Assembly (NCBI GenBank): GCA_032871835.1
Contig: CM065297.1
Span: forward strand, 68,373,253 to 68,437,252
Length of the DNA: 64,000 nt
Direction of reading: 5' to 3'
From: Dipteronia dyeriana
Lineage: Eukaryota; Streptophyta; Magnoliopsida; Sapindales; Sapindaceae
Shown: positions 10,506 to 23,199 of the stretch, one piece after another
Layout of the letters: the number at the start of each line of letters is the position of its first letter
Numbering within the stretch: position 1 is the stretch's first letter
Position numbers and translations under genes: made by a program
The notes under the pieces: model-generated
Database searches by the model: none
What the model saw: only the letters and a program-made list of their open reading frames with translations
Told to the model about the DNA's origin: nothing

Positions 10506-13500
10506 CTATAGGAAATGTGTCGTATCTCTCATACCCATGTTCTCTAGATGCCTATCAAAACTCTTTTGTGGATAAGCCTTTGTAAAGGGATCCGCTAGAT
10601 TATCTGTTGACGCGATCTTGGTAATCGTCACATCACCATTGTGCACAATTTCCCTCATAAGGTGATACTTTCTTTCAATGTGTTTTTCTATTTTATTACT
10701 TCTTGGTTCTCTTAAATTAGCCAATACTCTACTATTGTCACAATAGATAGTGATCTGTCGATTTGCATCAGGAACCACTTCCAAGTCAATCAAGAATTTT
10801 CAGAGCCAGACAACTTCTTTAGCAGCCTCGTAAGCAACAAAACACTCGGCTTCCATGGTGGAATCAACAATACAAGAATGCTTGATACTTCTCCATATGA
10901 CTTCCCCTCCTCTAAGTGTAAGCACAGATTCTGATGTTGATCTTCTAGAGTCAGAATTCGATTAGAAATCAGAATCTGTATACCCAACGGGAATTAGACC
11001 CCCTCCAGAGTATACAAGCATATAATCTCTCGTTCTCTTGAGATATTTAAAAATATGCTTGACTGTTGTCCAGTAATCAGGACCAGGTTTCCATTGAAAC
11101 CTTCTAACTATGCCAACAACAAAACAAATATGTGGTCTAGTGCAGAGCCTTGCATACATGAGACTTCCAACTACTGAGGCATATGGAACCCTACTCATGA
11201 ATTGCTCTTCATGCTCACTCTTAGGAACTTGTTCCTTAGAAAGTTTGATTCTTTGTCTGAAAGATATCATACCTTTCTTGAAATCTTGCATGGAATACCT
11301 AGACAAGATTTTATCTATGTATGAAGCTTAGGATAATGCAATCGCTCTATTCTTTCTATCCTTTATGACTTGGATACCAAGAATAAAGCTTGCTTCTCCT
11401 AAGTCCATCATATCAAATTGTTTTGCTAACCTTTCTTTAACTGATGTCAATACACCTACATCATTTCCGATGAGTAGTATATCATCAATGTATAGACCTA
11501 GGAAAACCAACATTTCACCTTTAATCCTTTTGTATACATAGGGTTCGTCAAGGTTTTAAATAAATCCAAAACTTTTCACGGCTTGATCAAACGTTATGTT
11601 ATAGGATCTGGATGCTTGCTTTAATCCATATATGGTTATTTGCAACTTGCATACCCTTTCCTTGTGGCATTTTTTAATGAATCCTTCTGGTTGCATCATA
11701 TAGATGCCTTCGTCAAGACTTCCATTAAGGAAAGTTATTATGATGTCCATTTTCCAGATCACTAGGTCTAGAGATGCCGCAATGGATAAGAGTATCCTAA
11801 TGGATTTAAGCTCACCCACAGAAGAGAAGGTTTCTTCATAATCAATACCTTCTTTTTGTGTATAACCTTTAGCTACCAATCTAGCTTTAAAGGTTTCCAC
11901 CTTTCCACCCATTCCTCTTTTCCTCTTGTATACCCACTTGCACCCGTTGGGTTTTATCCCTTTAGGCAAGTCTACAAGAGAACAGACTTTGATTTTGAAC
12001 ATAGATTCAATTTTGGATTGCATTGCCTTTTGTCACTGGCGATAATTAACATCTTTCATTGCTTCCTTATACGTTTAGGGATCATCACCGTCGTGGAGAT
12101 TCTTTACAGATTCTCCTAGACCGATGTATCTCTCGGGTTATCTACTAACCCTCCCACTACGATAAGGTATGGTAGAATGTTGATCTTGTATTGGTACGGA
12201 ACTTACAATTGGGCTAGGTTGTGAAACCTATTGTGGAATTTTATCTCCTGAAAGCTCATTCAATACAGTTCTAATTTTAGACATAAAATTATTCTTAAAG
12301 TCCTTTTCCAGAAATTTAGCAATTGTCGAAACAAATACTTTAAGATCTGAAGGACTATAAAAATAATATCCTTTCGTTCCTTTCGGATAGCCAAAAAATA
12401 TGCATGTTTTTGAACATGACTCCATCTTTTCAGTCTTTCCTTTAAACACGTGCACAGGACATCCAAATATCCTTAATTGTTGCAAACTAAGCTTTTGCCC
12501 GGTCCACAACTCATACAGTGTTTTAGGAACTGACTTAGATGGTACATCGTTTAGAATGTACATGGCAATTTGTAAAGCACATCACCAAAAGGAATTAGGA
12601 AGCGTTGAGTAACTCAACATAGACCTAACCATGTCCAAAAGAGTTCTATTTCTCTATTCTACCACCCCGTTTTGTTGAGGTGTACCTGGTGCAGAAAACT
12701 GAGAAATTATCCCATTATCTATAAGATATTGCTGAAACTCACAAGATAGATAATCTCCAACACGATCAGACCTCAAGATTTTTATGCGTTTATCAAGTTG
12801 ATTTTCTGCTTCAACTTTAAATGCTTTGAACATGTCAAAAACATCCGATTTATGTCTCATAATATACACATAGCAAAATCTTGAGTGATCATCTGTGAAA
12901 GTGATGAAGTACTCATATCCACCTCTAGCTTGAATGCTCATAGGACCACACACATCAGTGTGTATAAATCCTAAACATTCGATGTCTCCTGTGCCTTTGG
13001 CCGTGAACGACCTTTTGGTCATTTTACCTTCCAAACAAGATTCACAGGTTGGTAGATCATTAACCTGTAAGTCACTTAGAGGTCCGTCACTAACCAATCT
13101 ATCAATCCTATTTAGATTAATATGACCTAGGTGCAAATGCCATAGGTAGGTTTCATATTTTGATCATTTTACTCTTTTATGATTAGGTTCAGTTGACTCT
13201 GTGTCTAACAAGTGAGAGATATTTCTATACAAATAGAATAAACCGTTTCCAATGTACTTTATCAAATAATTTTGTATTTCTTACTAATAATAAAAGCTTT
13301 ATTAAAAGTAACCGAATAACCAAATTTATTTAAACAAGAAACTAAAATTAAATTTCTCTTGAATTGAGGTACAAAATAATCGTCTATTAAATATAAATGC
13401 CTATAAGAATCTAAACTAATTCTAATATCTCCCACTTAACTAGCAGACACCAATGCTCCATTAACTAAACACAAGTTGAATTCGTTCTCATTAAGCCTTC

Positions 13501-13560
13501 TCCTTTCCTTGATCCACAGTAAGGAAAAACAAACATGATTAGTGGCTCCAGAGTTTATGA
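10506..13560 (-). pseudogene. Element A1 pol remains (integrase, RT, RNase H)
   Basis: Open stretches on the minus strand, mostly in one frame, give integrase, RT and RNase H in copia order. Integrase (12654-13136) has LGHINLNRIDRL, the zinc-binding CESCLEGK, the first catalytic Asp in FIHTDVCGP, the second in ILRSDRVGDY and the Glu in PQQNGVVE; RVGDY replaces the usual RGGEY. Its C-terminal part (12228-12563) has LRIFGCPVHVFKGK. RT (11328-12023) has NGCKWVYKRKRG, ARLVAKGYTQKEGIDYEETF and the catalytic LYIDDILLIG. The RT end (10962-11306) reads GSLMYARLCTRPHICF. RNase H (10506-10793) has YCDNSRVLANLR and NLADPFTKA. Stops and a frameshift near 10790-10990 inactivate it. The protease region (about 13200-13560) is too decayed to read with confidence. 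Confidence 0.85.
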
Positions 13561-13561
13561 T

Positions 13562-14429
13562 CTAAGAATCCATAGAATCCACCAAAACACATGTTTCAAG
13601 ATAATTAGTATAACCTTCTTCCTTCTTGTCCTCAGACTTTGGGCAATTTCCTTTCCAATGTCCTTTTTCACCACAAAGGAAATACTTCCCTTTGATCTTG
13701 GTTACTTTCTTTGTCTCCTTCTTAGTAGGTCCTAGTTGCTTTTTCTTCTGTTGTTTCTTGACCTTCTTACAGGTCTTAAGAGTAGAAACTTTACCTATGG
13801 TATGAATCTCTTGTACCTTGCCTTTCATAAGGATTTTATCGACGCTTTGAACATCTTGCATCAGGCCTTGCAAGGTACATTCCTTATTATTTAAGGTGTC
13901 ATCCAACTTGAACTGATCAAAGGAATTCGACATTGAGTTGACGATCATGTCAATTTTCGTCTCACCATCTAACTCAACACCATTCAGTTCAACAATGTTG
14001 AGATGTGCTATGACTTTCATCATGTGATCTTTCACAGCCTATCCAGATTTCATCCTAAGATTCATAAAAGCAGTCACTGCCTGTCTTAGTCGTCCTAGAC
14101 CTTATAGCAAAAATCTCTTCTAGAGACATCATTATATCGGTAGCAGTCTCTATTCCTTCATCTTGTTGTTGCAACACGTCGAAGATGGTGGCCATATTGT
14201 AACATTTAGCAATCTCATCTGAAGACTCCCACTTATGATACTCATCTCTTTGCTCTTGAGATTCACTAGTTGGAGTAGGTGGTTTAGGAGTGCACAGAAC
14301 AAACTTATGCCTTTCGGATTGCAATAAAAGCCCAATTTTCCTTTTCCATGCGACATAATTATCACCAGTTAAAGTAATGTATTTTAGGACGTTGATTAGG
14401 GATGGGTCATAATTTATGAACAATAACAA
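13562..14429 (-). pseudogene. Element A1 gag
   Basis: Two open stretches in different frames make up gag. The N-terminal part (14055-14429) has TGDNYVAWKRKIGLLLQ, typical of the copia gag capsid region. The second part (13562-14035) runs from MKDHMMKVIAHLNIVELNG through KIDMIVNSMSNSFDQFKL to a Lys-rich stretch and the zinc knuckle YFLCGEKGHWKGNC, in which the first Cys has become Tyr. A frameshift near 14040 separates the two. The order and sequence match A2 at 54400-55090. Confidence 0.8.
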
Positions 14430-15780
14430 AAATTATATAAGTATATAATCATGATAAAGCACTTTCGAATATTTATCTTGAATTATATAAAATAACTCAA
14501 TCGTAAAATTCAACGGTGATCTGACACCCATAAATGTCACGCCTCCTTTGGGAGTTCGCATCATTCACTAGTTGGATTAGGTCCCACCTAATTGTTAACA
14601 TAACAACCAATGTTTTAAATTTTAGCCTTGTAATTTTATTAACAAGAACTCTTGGGAGGATATTAATAAAATCAGATTGAGTGTGTTACCAAGTTATCGA
14701 CCTTCATATAATCCCTCACGAATATCCCTCGTTTGGGAGTAGATATGTTAATTGTCCAGTCTATCCTTATAAGGAAGTATCTTGCTTAATTCCATTCATG
14801 AATACCTCTTGGGAGGTTTTTACACGAACCATAAAACTCAACTAAACTTGGAGGCCGTAGGTGTTCCAAAACACCATCTCCCACTCAATTTTTTTTGGCG
14901 TGTGATCGAATTCCCAAGAATGATTTACCAAGTTATCTAGATGACAATTAGATACCTAAACCATTCAATGCATGTTCATCCCAAAAGAGATATATGAGTG
15001 GCACTCCTATTCTATATGACATGTTATCAAACAATGACAAACATTGCAATATTTACAAAAATATAAATAGCTTCAATTTTGGTCCATCCTAGAATGGCAA
15101 GTAAATTATATATGTCTTGGAATACAAAAACCCTTTTCTTGGTGAACAAGTCTTCACTCGACCTTCGTCGATTGGACTCCCTCAGTTGCCTTCCATGGGC
15201 GTGCACACCCTTGGCCACTTCCCATGGGCGTGCGCATGCCACAACTCCATAAAGAGTTGCCATGTGCAGCCCATGGCTTCCATAGGGCTGCCGTCATGCC
15301 ACAACAATCGTGGCTGCATGCTCTTCGCACACACATTTGTTGCTATGGCTCGCGCGGTCCCAAACTTGTTCCAGTTGCTTCCAATTCTTCAAAACTTTGA
15401 GTCTTCGATACTTGAATGTATTACAGAAGAATTTTAAATAAAAAAATACTGCAGTTGTTTTTATTAAAATATAGTGCATTATTTTTTATTACAACAACAA
15501 TTTAAAAAAAAAAAACATAACAACTACTAAGAAGGAAATTATGGCGATAATAGGCCACCCTTCTTGTTACAATCCCAAAACAAAAATACATTGAAATTCT
15601 AGGACCAAAATTGAGCGATAACAACCCACATATAAAAGTATATATATACATATCCATACATTCCAATGTAAATATATATGTCAATACTTAGAGTGTCATC
15701 TCTTTCTAAAACAAGCATATATACAATAAAAAGAAAAAATTCACGTACACATACATCAATTAATCAAGGGTACAACCAGG
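14430..15780 (-). other. Element A1 5' leader (non-coding)
   Basis: This 1.35-kb stretch lies between gag and the primer-binding site. It is paralleled by 55090-56488 in A2. It holds GC-rich repeated phrases such as 'cccatgggcgtgcgcatgcc' and 'cagcccatggctt' near 15190-15300. Short ORFs on both strands in that GC-rich part have no similarity I recognise and are not conserved as frames between A1 and A2. Confidence 0.7.
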
Positions 15781-15791
15781 CTCTGATACCA
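15781..15791 (-). other. Element A1 primer-binding site (tRNA-iMet)
   Basis: The minus strand reads TGGTATCAGAG two bases inside the LTR edge at 15794, and continues C as in the tRNA-iMet complement. Confidence 0.9.
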
Positions 15792-15793
15792 AT

Positions 15794-16744
15794 TGTTGCT
15801 AAAATGGCACAGCGGAAGCGTAAAAACAATTAGGGTTTAGTATATTTAAAAAATTTCCCTTTAAAAGAAGGAACCTTAACCCTAGATTAATTGATGTATA
15901 TTAAAAGTGTGTACCTATTTTTTCATGATAATTGAACTAGCGTCGAATTAATTTCGCATGATCTTCCAATCCAATCATGAACGTGAATCACCTAAGAGTG
16001 TGTGTTCCCTTTCTTTAAATTGTATACCTGAGGATGGAAACAAACAAAATCTTCTTCTTTGTTAGTCACAATAATCCTCCAAGAAAAAAACCAAGAACGT
16101 CCAGTCACTTGTGAATTATCAAACAATTTGATTGAAACTCATGTGAACCTTGATTCGATGTTGTACACAAAACCCTGTTGATGCAAAGGATGCTAGTGCA
16201 CTATCGAAAACAAAAACGTTCCCTCTTTTCTCTATGCTTGGTCCAATTCTTCACACAATGAGTTGGACGAAGTTTTTTCTACATATATATAACAATAAGA
16301 AGTAGATAAAAAACAACTTCTCATACCAAAAATTATGTCTTTGTCGAATTTAATAGGTAGTACAAATAGGAGACCAAATCCTCTCCTATGAAGGATTTAC
16401 TTGGTGAGCAACAATCCTTTCCTTAGGTGGATTTACTTGGTGACCAAGAATCCTTTTTAAAAAAAAAGTTCTTTTCTACACCAATACTCCTAATCCAACT
16501 CATTAGTGTATCTGCGACCATATTAAATACTTTCTAATTTGACTAGATAAATAATTCCTTTTATTTATCTACTTATCAAATATAGTCTTTAATATTAATT
16601 ATACTACCAACAATAGTATAATATTAGGAGACCTTCTCCTATTAGGAAAAAGATTTTGACTTTTAATTAAATAATTAATTAATTACCAAATTAATTAATT
16701 TCCATTTAATTAAATAATAAAATAAAAAACAATATAATAAGCTA
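15794..16744 (-). repeat. Family A LTR, truncated 5' LTR of A1
   Basis: It begins TGTTGCTAAAATGGCAC, then the family phrase 'agcggaagcgtaaaaacaattagggttt', and follows the A LTR for about 950 bp. It stops inside the AT-rich 'taattaaataataaaataaaaaacaatataataagct' region, where complete copies continue into 'atagccttgccgcc'. What follows is C1 gag, so about 1.4 kb of the LTR and the A1 target duplication are lost. Confidence 0.88.
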
Positions 16745-18061
16745 AATTGGCATTTTATTCAAAGACATCTTCTTTTCGTTGTCGAGAGCTTTTATTATAA
16801 CCACTAAATTGGCATTGATCAACTTCAACTTGTTGTTCTCATCATTCTTCTTGACATTTTCACTAGCTAGTTGAAGGATCTTGTCATTAAAGATTGTTTC
16901 ATCATGATTTGAGGAATCTTTGATCTCGCCATGAGTGGAGGAGATTTCACTATCTTCACTACTTGAAGAGTATTCACTTTCCTCATTACCTGAGTATTCA
17001 CTATTATCCTCAAATTTTCCTTCATATATGGTTGGGTGAGCAATGTAATTGCTAGTATATTCTTGATCATCCGAGCACTTCTCTTTCTCTTTTAGATTAC
17101 TCACACTCACATCACATCACACCAAGTAGCCATCATTGTTATGCCTTTCTTAGACTCTCTCCTCTCATTAGCGAGTTTGTTAGAGATAAATCCAGTCCCT
17201 TTACATTCAACGCATCAAATTAGTTTCTTCTTAGATTTATCCTTGCAATCTACCACTTCTTTTAGAGTGATCTTCATCTTGACATCCTTTCTCATAGAAC
17301 ATATGCTGTATAGAAATTTCTTGAATGTTCTCACCATACTAGCCACATCATCTTCACTCTTCTCATTAGTTTCCTTGAGTGTTATTCCCTTGCCCTCAAT
17401 CTTTGGCTTGAACCCTAGCTCATATGGTTGCAAAGACCCAAGAAGCTCATCAACCCTCATAAGATTGACGTTCTTGCTTTCTTCAATTATGGTAACCTTT
17501 GCTTTAAATCTCTTAGGCAAGGATCTCAATATTTTCTAATTAATTATCTTTTGTGGATATGGCTCTCCCAAAGTTTGAATTTGTTTGATGATTTTCAATA
17601 GTCTAGTCTTGAAGTCTATTAACTTTTACTCCTCATCCATAACAAGACTTTTAAGTTAAGAAGTAAGCATTTGTACTCTAGACCTTCGAACCGCCAACGT
17701 ACCCTCATTGGTAGTTTGTAAAGTATCCCATATTTCCTTTACCAATTCAAGGTTTTTGATGTAGATAAATTGAGTACTATCTATACCACCAAAAATAGAA
17801 GTCACCGCTAGATGATGACACTTAGCAATATCAAATACAATAGCCGTCCATTTGGCTCTAGGCTTCAAAATCTTAGTGTCGTCTTCAAGCCTTTTTGTAG
17901 GTATCTCATGAACATCCTCAACACATCCATGATTTTTCATTGCTAGTTCTAATGTAGGCTTTCATCCTAGTTTTTCTAAAGGAGTAGTTACCACTCTTCA
18001 TGAGTGGAGGTCTAGCACTAGAAGCACCTTCCAACATCGAATCACCCATAGTAACAATCAT
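16745..18061 (-). pseudogene. Element C1 gag, truncated
   Basis: The minus-strand start near 18059-18061 opens with MGDSMLEGASSARPPLM after MIVT, typical of Sirevirus-type gag. Capsid-like segments follow at 17656-17940 (IFGGIDSTQFIYIKNLELVKE) and 17215-17529 (MRSLPKRFKAKVTIIEESKN...VDELLGSLQPYE). An acidic Ser/Glu-rich segment comes last (16742-17110). At least three stops or frame breaks separate the parts. The knuckle region near 17200-17220 is interrupted. The gene is cut off at 16744 by the junction with the A1 LTR, so the remainder of C1 (its spacer and 3' LTR) is absent. The closest relative in the window is D gag at 35151-36002. Confidence 0.8.
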
Positions 18062-18134
18062 GGATTTTTTTTCTTCGTAAAAAACACAACACAATCACTA
18101 TAATATGGATCTATCTAATTAACTCTATATACCC

Positions 18135-18146
18135 ACTCTGATACCA
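18135..18146 (-). other. Element C1 primer-binding site (tRNA-iMet)
   Basis: The minus strand reads TGGTATCAGAGT two bases from the 5' LTR at 18149, with one mismatch to TGGTATCAGAGC. Confidence 0.9.
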
Positions 18147-18148
18147 AT

Positions 18149-20320
18149 TGAAATTCTCGTAACCATTTACAGTGTAAACTATACCTAGAAGGGAGGTGAA
18201 TAGGTGTATGCCAAAATTCTCACACTTTTTTTTCACACAACTAATTTATCCACAGTTAGAGAATTTAACAAGTGAATTGCTTTAAAAAGTTAATATGAAT
18301 TCAATCAAGCAAGTGTTAAAACAATACAAGTTAGTGTAAGTAAAGAAACTAAAAATATAAAAATCACGCAACAGATTTTTACGTGGTAAAACCTCAAAAG
18401 AGGAAACATTCACAGGTTGAATCCATAACCATCAGCAAACCACAATTCACTACGTCAAATAAGAGATACACACTCGAAAAGCAATCAACACATGATACAC
18501 TCTCTGTGTTATCAACTCATATTCTACACTCGAGACTAATGAACCACTTTGCCAACTTCCTATCCAAGATGTGAATATCACACCTCTAGGAAACAACTTC
18601 CTATCCAAGGTGCACATGTCTCTAGAAAGATTTCTTGCTTGATTATCTAGATCCTCTAGACCCTAGATAAGACTTCTTGCTTAGTTCTCTGGATCACCCC
18701 GATCCTAACTAAGTTTCTTTGCTTGGCTATCTGGAACAATTTCCAAGCAAAGTCTTCTTGCTCAAGTCAAAGGTTTACTTACTTCAACAAGAGAATTCAA
18801 ACTTTCACAAAACAATGATCTAAGTGAAGTGCACACAAGCATTATGATGCAATCACAATAAAAAAGAGCAAGTATATCAAACGCACTCTGTGAACATGCA
18901 ATTAGGGAACCAGATTATGCTTTCAAAAATCAATCACAAAGATATCTAGAAACCTAAGCAACTTATTCAAACAAGAACTATATTAGAATAATAGAAATCA
19001 TAATCAAAATATCCTAGTTCTTAGAACATGTGACTAAACCTATAAATCAACAATCAATAACAAAAACACAAAGTATTCTAGATACAAGTTCATGTTCATC
19101 AAAATTAGCTAAAAAGAAATTCAATCAAAAATACTAAAGCTAATTTCGAAACTCATCCAATCAAGCCTAAAATTGGAATCAACAACTTTCTAAACATTTT
19201 TTCATTAATCAAATAAGAAGATCTATCAAGTTGATCGTAAAATAAAAATGTAAGGAGGAAGATTCACTTACAAATTTATGAACACATGAATGGAGATCAG
19301 ATTAATACGAAACGTTTGGTCATCTTTTGACTCTGAAAATGCTTAGGAATTGTTCCTCTCTTCAAGACCAGTAATTCTGGCATTGGAAAATCTAAAATCG
19401 AAGTCGATTTGAGAGAGAGATATATGACTTAAACAAAATTAGACAAGTTGCGAAGAATTCTACACGAAATTTGCATATAAGTAGAGGGAAGATGATGAGG
19501 AAAGAAGAGAGACTTGGGCAACCAATGACATCTTATCTTCTTAGCTCCGGGGGTAGAGGGTTGACCTTCCCATGATGGCCATGTACCATCTCGAGGGAGG
19601 GATGGTGTTGGTAATTTGCCATCCCACTTTCTCTTTGCTCACTTCGAGCTCCTCTCACGTTCTTCGACAGATCACTGGCCTCCAAACTCCAAATTTGAAT
19701 CCACTTTCAGATTATGAAATATAACTCCCTCACAGACATTCATGTCAACAAAAATTTCACAAAAGATATGGAAATCGACTCGATAAAAAAGATAAAAAAT
19801 ATGTACAATAAGAACATAGAAAGTTTCGTAACTTCCAACTCGGAACTCGAAAACTTATGAATGAGTAACCAAAATGACCAGAACACAAAATGGAACAATA
19901 TGAGAACATAATCAGGTCCGATGTCATAAAAAACAAAAACAAACAAATACAAGAACACAAAAGTATTCCATTTCCTAGATATAATCTTAGAACATGAAAT
20001 TTGCAAAAATTATCAATTTAAGTCTAATGCATGTGCATACAACTGTAAGTGTGTGAATGTGTTATACCATTTAAGCACAATGATGCACAGACATAAATGT
20101 ATGCAATATATGTGTGTGCTCTTATGCCTTGCAAGAGGAAGAAGAATCCTGGTACCTTAGCATCCAAGTAAGCACGTAATCTCTTGTGACGAACTTTGCA
20201 TGTGAAGTTCTTTTCCTTCTTTGTAGCTCGATAAAATCACAAACTACCTAAACAACTAAGCAATACAAACAGAGAATGTTTTGATATGGAGTTAAGCCAA
20301 CACAAATCTAAAACCTAACA
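18149..20320 (-). repeat. Family C LTR, 5' LTR of C1
   Basis: A 2172-bp LTR from TGAAATTCTC to AACCTAACA. It has the U5 motif 'acctagaagggaggtgaatag' near its start, a run of diverged units of about 43 bp at 18620-18770, and a dyad based on 'gatggcc...accatctcg' near 19575. It matches 22404-22978 plus 26049-26681 plus 41133-42069 in order, and the inverted copy at 22979-26048. The part after 20320 is unrelated gypsy sequence. Confidence 0.88.
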
Positions 20321-21022
20321 TAAGCAAGATCTCGAGGAGAAAGTGGTTTGTGTTATTACTATGATGAAAAATATGTTCGTGGTCACCATTTTACTACCCC
20401 CAAACTGCTATGATTAATGGATGGCTAGATGAAGAATACGATGCTCCTCAATTCTTTGAATAAGAGTCTACCCAACTAGAGCAAATCATTCTAGAGGTTT
20501 CTTTACAGGCTATTACTTGCATTTACCATCCCAAAACAATTAGAGTATTAGGTCTAATCCTGAGCAGTAAAGTTACTTTATTGATAAATCATTGGTTAGC
20601 AAGTTGGGTATCCCATTCTTGAATGATAAAACATTTCAGGTTATGGTTGTCAATAAAGAAAAAAATCAATGTGAAGGGTATTGAAATTCGTGGAACAATA
20701 GTTACTATAGATGTTTTTAGTGCTTCCTGTAGCTGCTTGTCAAATTGTTCTTGGAGTTTAGTGGTTGCACACATTGGGTCGATAGAAAAAGAATATTTGA
20801 ACTTGTTACAAACCCACTAGGTAGAACTCATTTCTTAAAAACTAGTTTGTAAGGAGAGGGTGCCCAATGAGTTATATGCTATTAACTAGTCTCAAACTTA
20901 GTCAATGTGGGATTGTAATATTATTTGAAACACCATTAAGGCATTAATTTTAGAATATTTTTATGCTTTTAAATTCAGAGGATCCAATTTAATCAATAGT
21001 GGTATATATTTAGGGGGAATTG
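20321..21022 (+). pseudogene. Ty3/gypsy gag-protease fragment
   Basis: Plus-strand translation in shifting frames gives the pieces expected at the gag-protease boundary of plant gypsy elements. They are a zinc-knuckle-like GLCYYYDEKYVRGHHF (about 20345-20395), then VSLQAITCIYHPKTIRVLG, LGIPFLNDKTFQVMV, EIRGTIVTIDVF and LPVAACQIVLGV-stop-WLHTLG (to about 20790). The usual catalytic DTGS has decayed to INHW. Many stops and frameshifts make it a fossil. From about 20800 to 21022 the sequence is unassigned. C1 seems to have inserted into this element, and the left part was lost with the C1 left half. Confidence 0.75.
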
Positions 21023-22403
21023 TGAAATATACAATCACAGTTATATTGCCTATTGCTAATCTAGATGGGGTGAATAGGTTTTTGCACCTTTTTCAATCCC
21101 ATTAAACAAACCAATGTTTGTCCCTTTAGATAGCCTCTATCACAACATTTATAGCAAATGCAAGAACACACAGACTATTGACTAGCATTTTCAAATAATC
21201 AAGTCAAGTCAAAAGTCTATAAATTGCAAGTGAAGTAAAAATACTCAAAACACAAATCAACAAGTACTTTTATACACATATGCATTACTAAGGAGAACAA
21301 GTACTAAATAGTAACGTATCAGGTAGACAATGTTTAATTTATAAAATAAAGATATGTACAACTGTGATGAAATGAGTTGTTTGCATATCACACTTTTACA
21401 AATCTTGTTATCCAAGGACATCTAGAAGAAATGATTCAAACAAGATTCATACAAAGACATATACAAATATAAAGAGATAGAGATAGGGAGATTGACACAT
21501 GATTTTTATGTTGTAAAACTCCAAAAGGAAATATCCACGGGCTGAATCCACAACCATTGGCAAGCCATAATCCACTATGACGAATAAAAGATACAAACTC
21601 AAATAAGTGACCAACCCTATGATACACTCTCCAAGCTATCAACGTCTATTCTACCCTCGAGCCTAGTGAATCACTTTGCCAACTTCATATCCAAGATGTG
21701 ACTATCACACCTCTAGGAAGCAAATTCACATTCCAGATGCTTATGTCTCTAGGGATATTCCAGGCATTACTATCAGGATCCTCCCGATTCTATCTAAGAC
21801 TTCCGTGCTTGATTATCTGGATCCTCCAGATCCTAATCTAGACTTCTTCCTTTGCTATCTGAATCCTCCCGATCCTAGTCGAGAATTCATGTCTTTTATA
21901 AGGAATTTCTATGTGTCATCATGAATGCAAAGTGCAAACAAGCACGCAATATAGAACACGGTGATCAACATATTCTATGGAACCTAGAAATAAACAATGG
22001 GCACACAATGTATGTATGTTTTTCTAGTTTGCAATCCTAAAACAATGCAATCATACAAATGATGCATGTACATATGAAATGTATGGATTAAGTACACTTC
22101 ATGAGAAACTAGGCATAGGCATGAAAGTACACAAATCAAAGTTGTCTAGTTACCATACATGAATAATAATCTAGAACATGTGAAACACCAAAAATATATT
22201 TAATTCTTAGATATATTCATGCAACTCAATCTTGAATCAAATTATAGACATTAAGCACATATTCAAGGTTTTAGTAATAAACAACAATTGCTAGATTCAT
22301 AAGATATGATCAATTAAAATCTAGCAAATATTTAGAGCATATGTTTTCTCACAATAGTCAATTAAAATCAAAATAGCTCTAAAAGCAAAATAAAATGTGC
22401 TAA
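21023..22403 (-). repeat. Diverged LTR of the C/D group (D-like), 5' part
   Basis: It begins TGAAATATAC and has 'aatctagatggggtgaatagg', the same U5 motif and arrangement as the D LTR start at 26682. Further in, it resembles C ('ccaagatgtgactatcacacctctagg'). It is cut at 22403 by the start of the C2 LTR. Its continuation would lie beyond C2 and so outside the window. It is the oldest layer in this part. Confidence 0.7.
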
Positions 22404-22978
22404 TGAAATTCCTTAACCTCTTATAGTGTAAAATATACCTAGAAGGGGGTGAATAGGTATGCGCTCAAATTCTTGCACTTATTTTTTACACAGCAAAGTT
22501 AAGCACACTTAGAGCCATTAACAAGTAAATTGCTTTAACAAGTCAAAGTAAAATCAATCAAGCGAGTGTTAAAAGAATACAAGTAAATATAAGTAAAGAA
22601 ACTAAAAAATCAAAAATCAAAAATCAACACAAGAGATTTGTACGTGGTAAAGCCTCAAACGAGGAAACATCCACTGGTTGAATCCACCACCACCAGAAAA
22701 CCGCAATTCACTATGATGAATAGGAGATACACACTCAAAAAAAAATAATCAACACATGATACACTCTCCAAACTTACAACTCATATTCTACCTTCTGGCC
22801 TACTGAACCACTTTGCCTAATTTCTATCCAAGACGTGACTGTCACACCTCTAGAAAGCAACTTCCTATCCAAGGCACTCTTGTCTCTAGAAAGATTCCTT
22901 GCTTTCCTATCTGGATCCTCCCGATCCTAGACAAGATTCCTTGCTTAGCTATCCGAAACACTTTTCTAGCCAAGTCGT
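22404..22978 (-). repeat. Family C LTR, 3' LTR of C2, segment 1
   Basis: It begins TGAAATTCCTTAACC with the U5 motif 'acctagaagggggtgaatagg'. It follows the C1 LTR up to 'agccaagtcgtct', then stops where an inverted C LTR is inserted. The sequence resumes at 26049. The five bases before it are GCTAA, the left half of a target duplication whose partner is not in the window. Confidence 0.85.
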
Positions 22979-23007
22979 CTTTAGGTTTTAGATTTATATT
23001 GGCTTGA
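22979..23007 (+). repeat. Inverted family C LTR, terminal piece left of plastid DNA
   Basis: 'ttaggttttagatttatattggcttgattcca' is the reverse complement of the last ~30 bp of the C LTR (compare 20290-20320). The remainder of this inverted copy starts at 23930, so plastid DNA has been inserted about 30 bp from its end. Confidence 0.75.
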
Positions 23008-23154
23008 TTCCATCTATTGGAATTGGATCTGTATCAGTGGAATCTCATCATCTATACATAACGAATTGGTGTGGTATATTCATATCATTAAATATGAACA
23101 ATAAGAACTAGCATTCTTATTGAGACTCGAACTCATAGAAAAGAAAATAGATTT
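23008..23154 (+). other. Plastid trnI-CAU/rpl23 intergenic spacer fragment
   Basis: Phrases such as 'tctattggaattgg', 'catacataacgaattggtg' and 'cattcttattgagactcg' match, from memory, the spacer upstream of chloroplast rpl23 in the inverted repeat. No tRNA gene is included. Confidence 0.75.
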
Positions 23155-23199
23155 ATTGATGGAATCAAATACGTAGTATTTACAGATAAAAGCATTCGG
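23155..23199 (+). pseudogene. rpl23: Plastid rpl23 5' fragment
   Basis: The plus strand reads (M)DGIKYVVFTDKSIRL, the start of plastid ribosomal protein L23, but the ATG has become ATT. After about 16 codons it runs into psbB sequence through a shared 'ttcgg' microhomology. The normal protein is about 93 residues; this is a transferred remnant with no promoter. Confidence 0.88.

Noticed and set aside
15117..15437. Plus-strand ORF of 106 codons in the A1 leader and its relatives at 55769-56175
   Set aside because: It is antisense to the element and the reading frame is not conserved between A1 and A2. The GC-rich leader repeats explain it.
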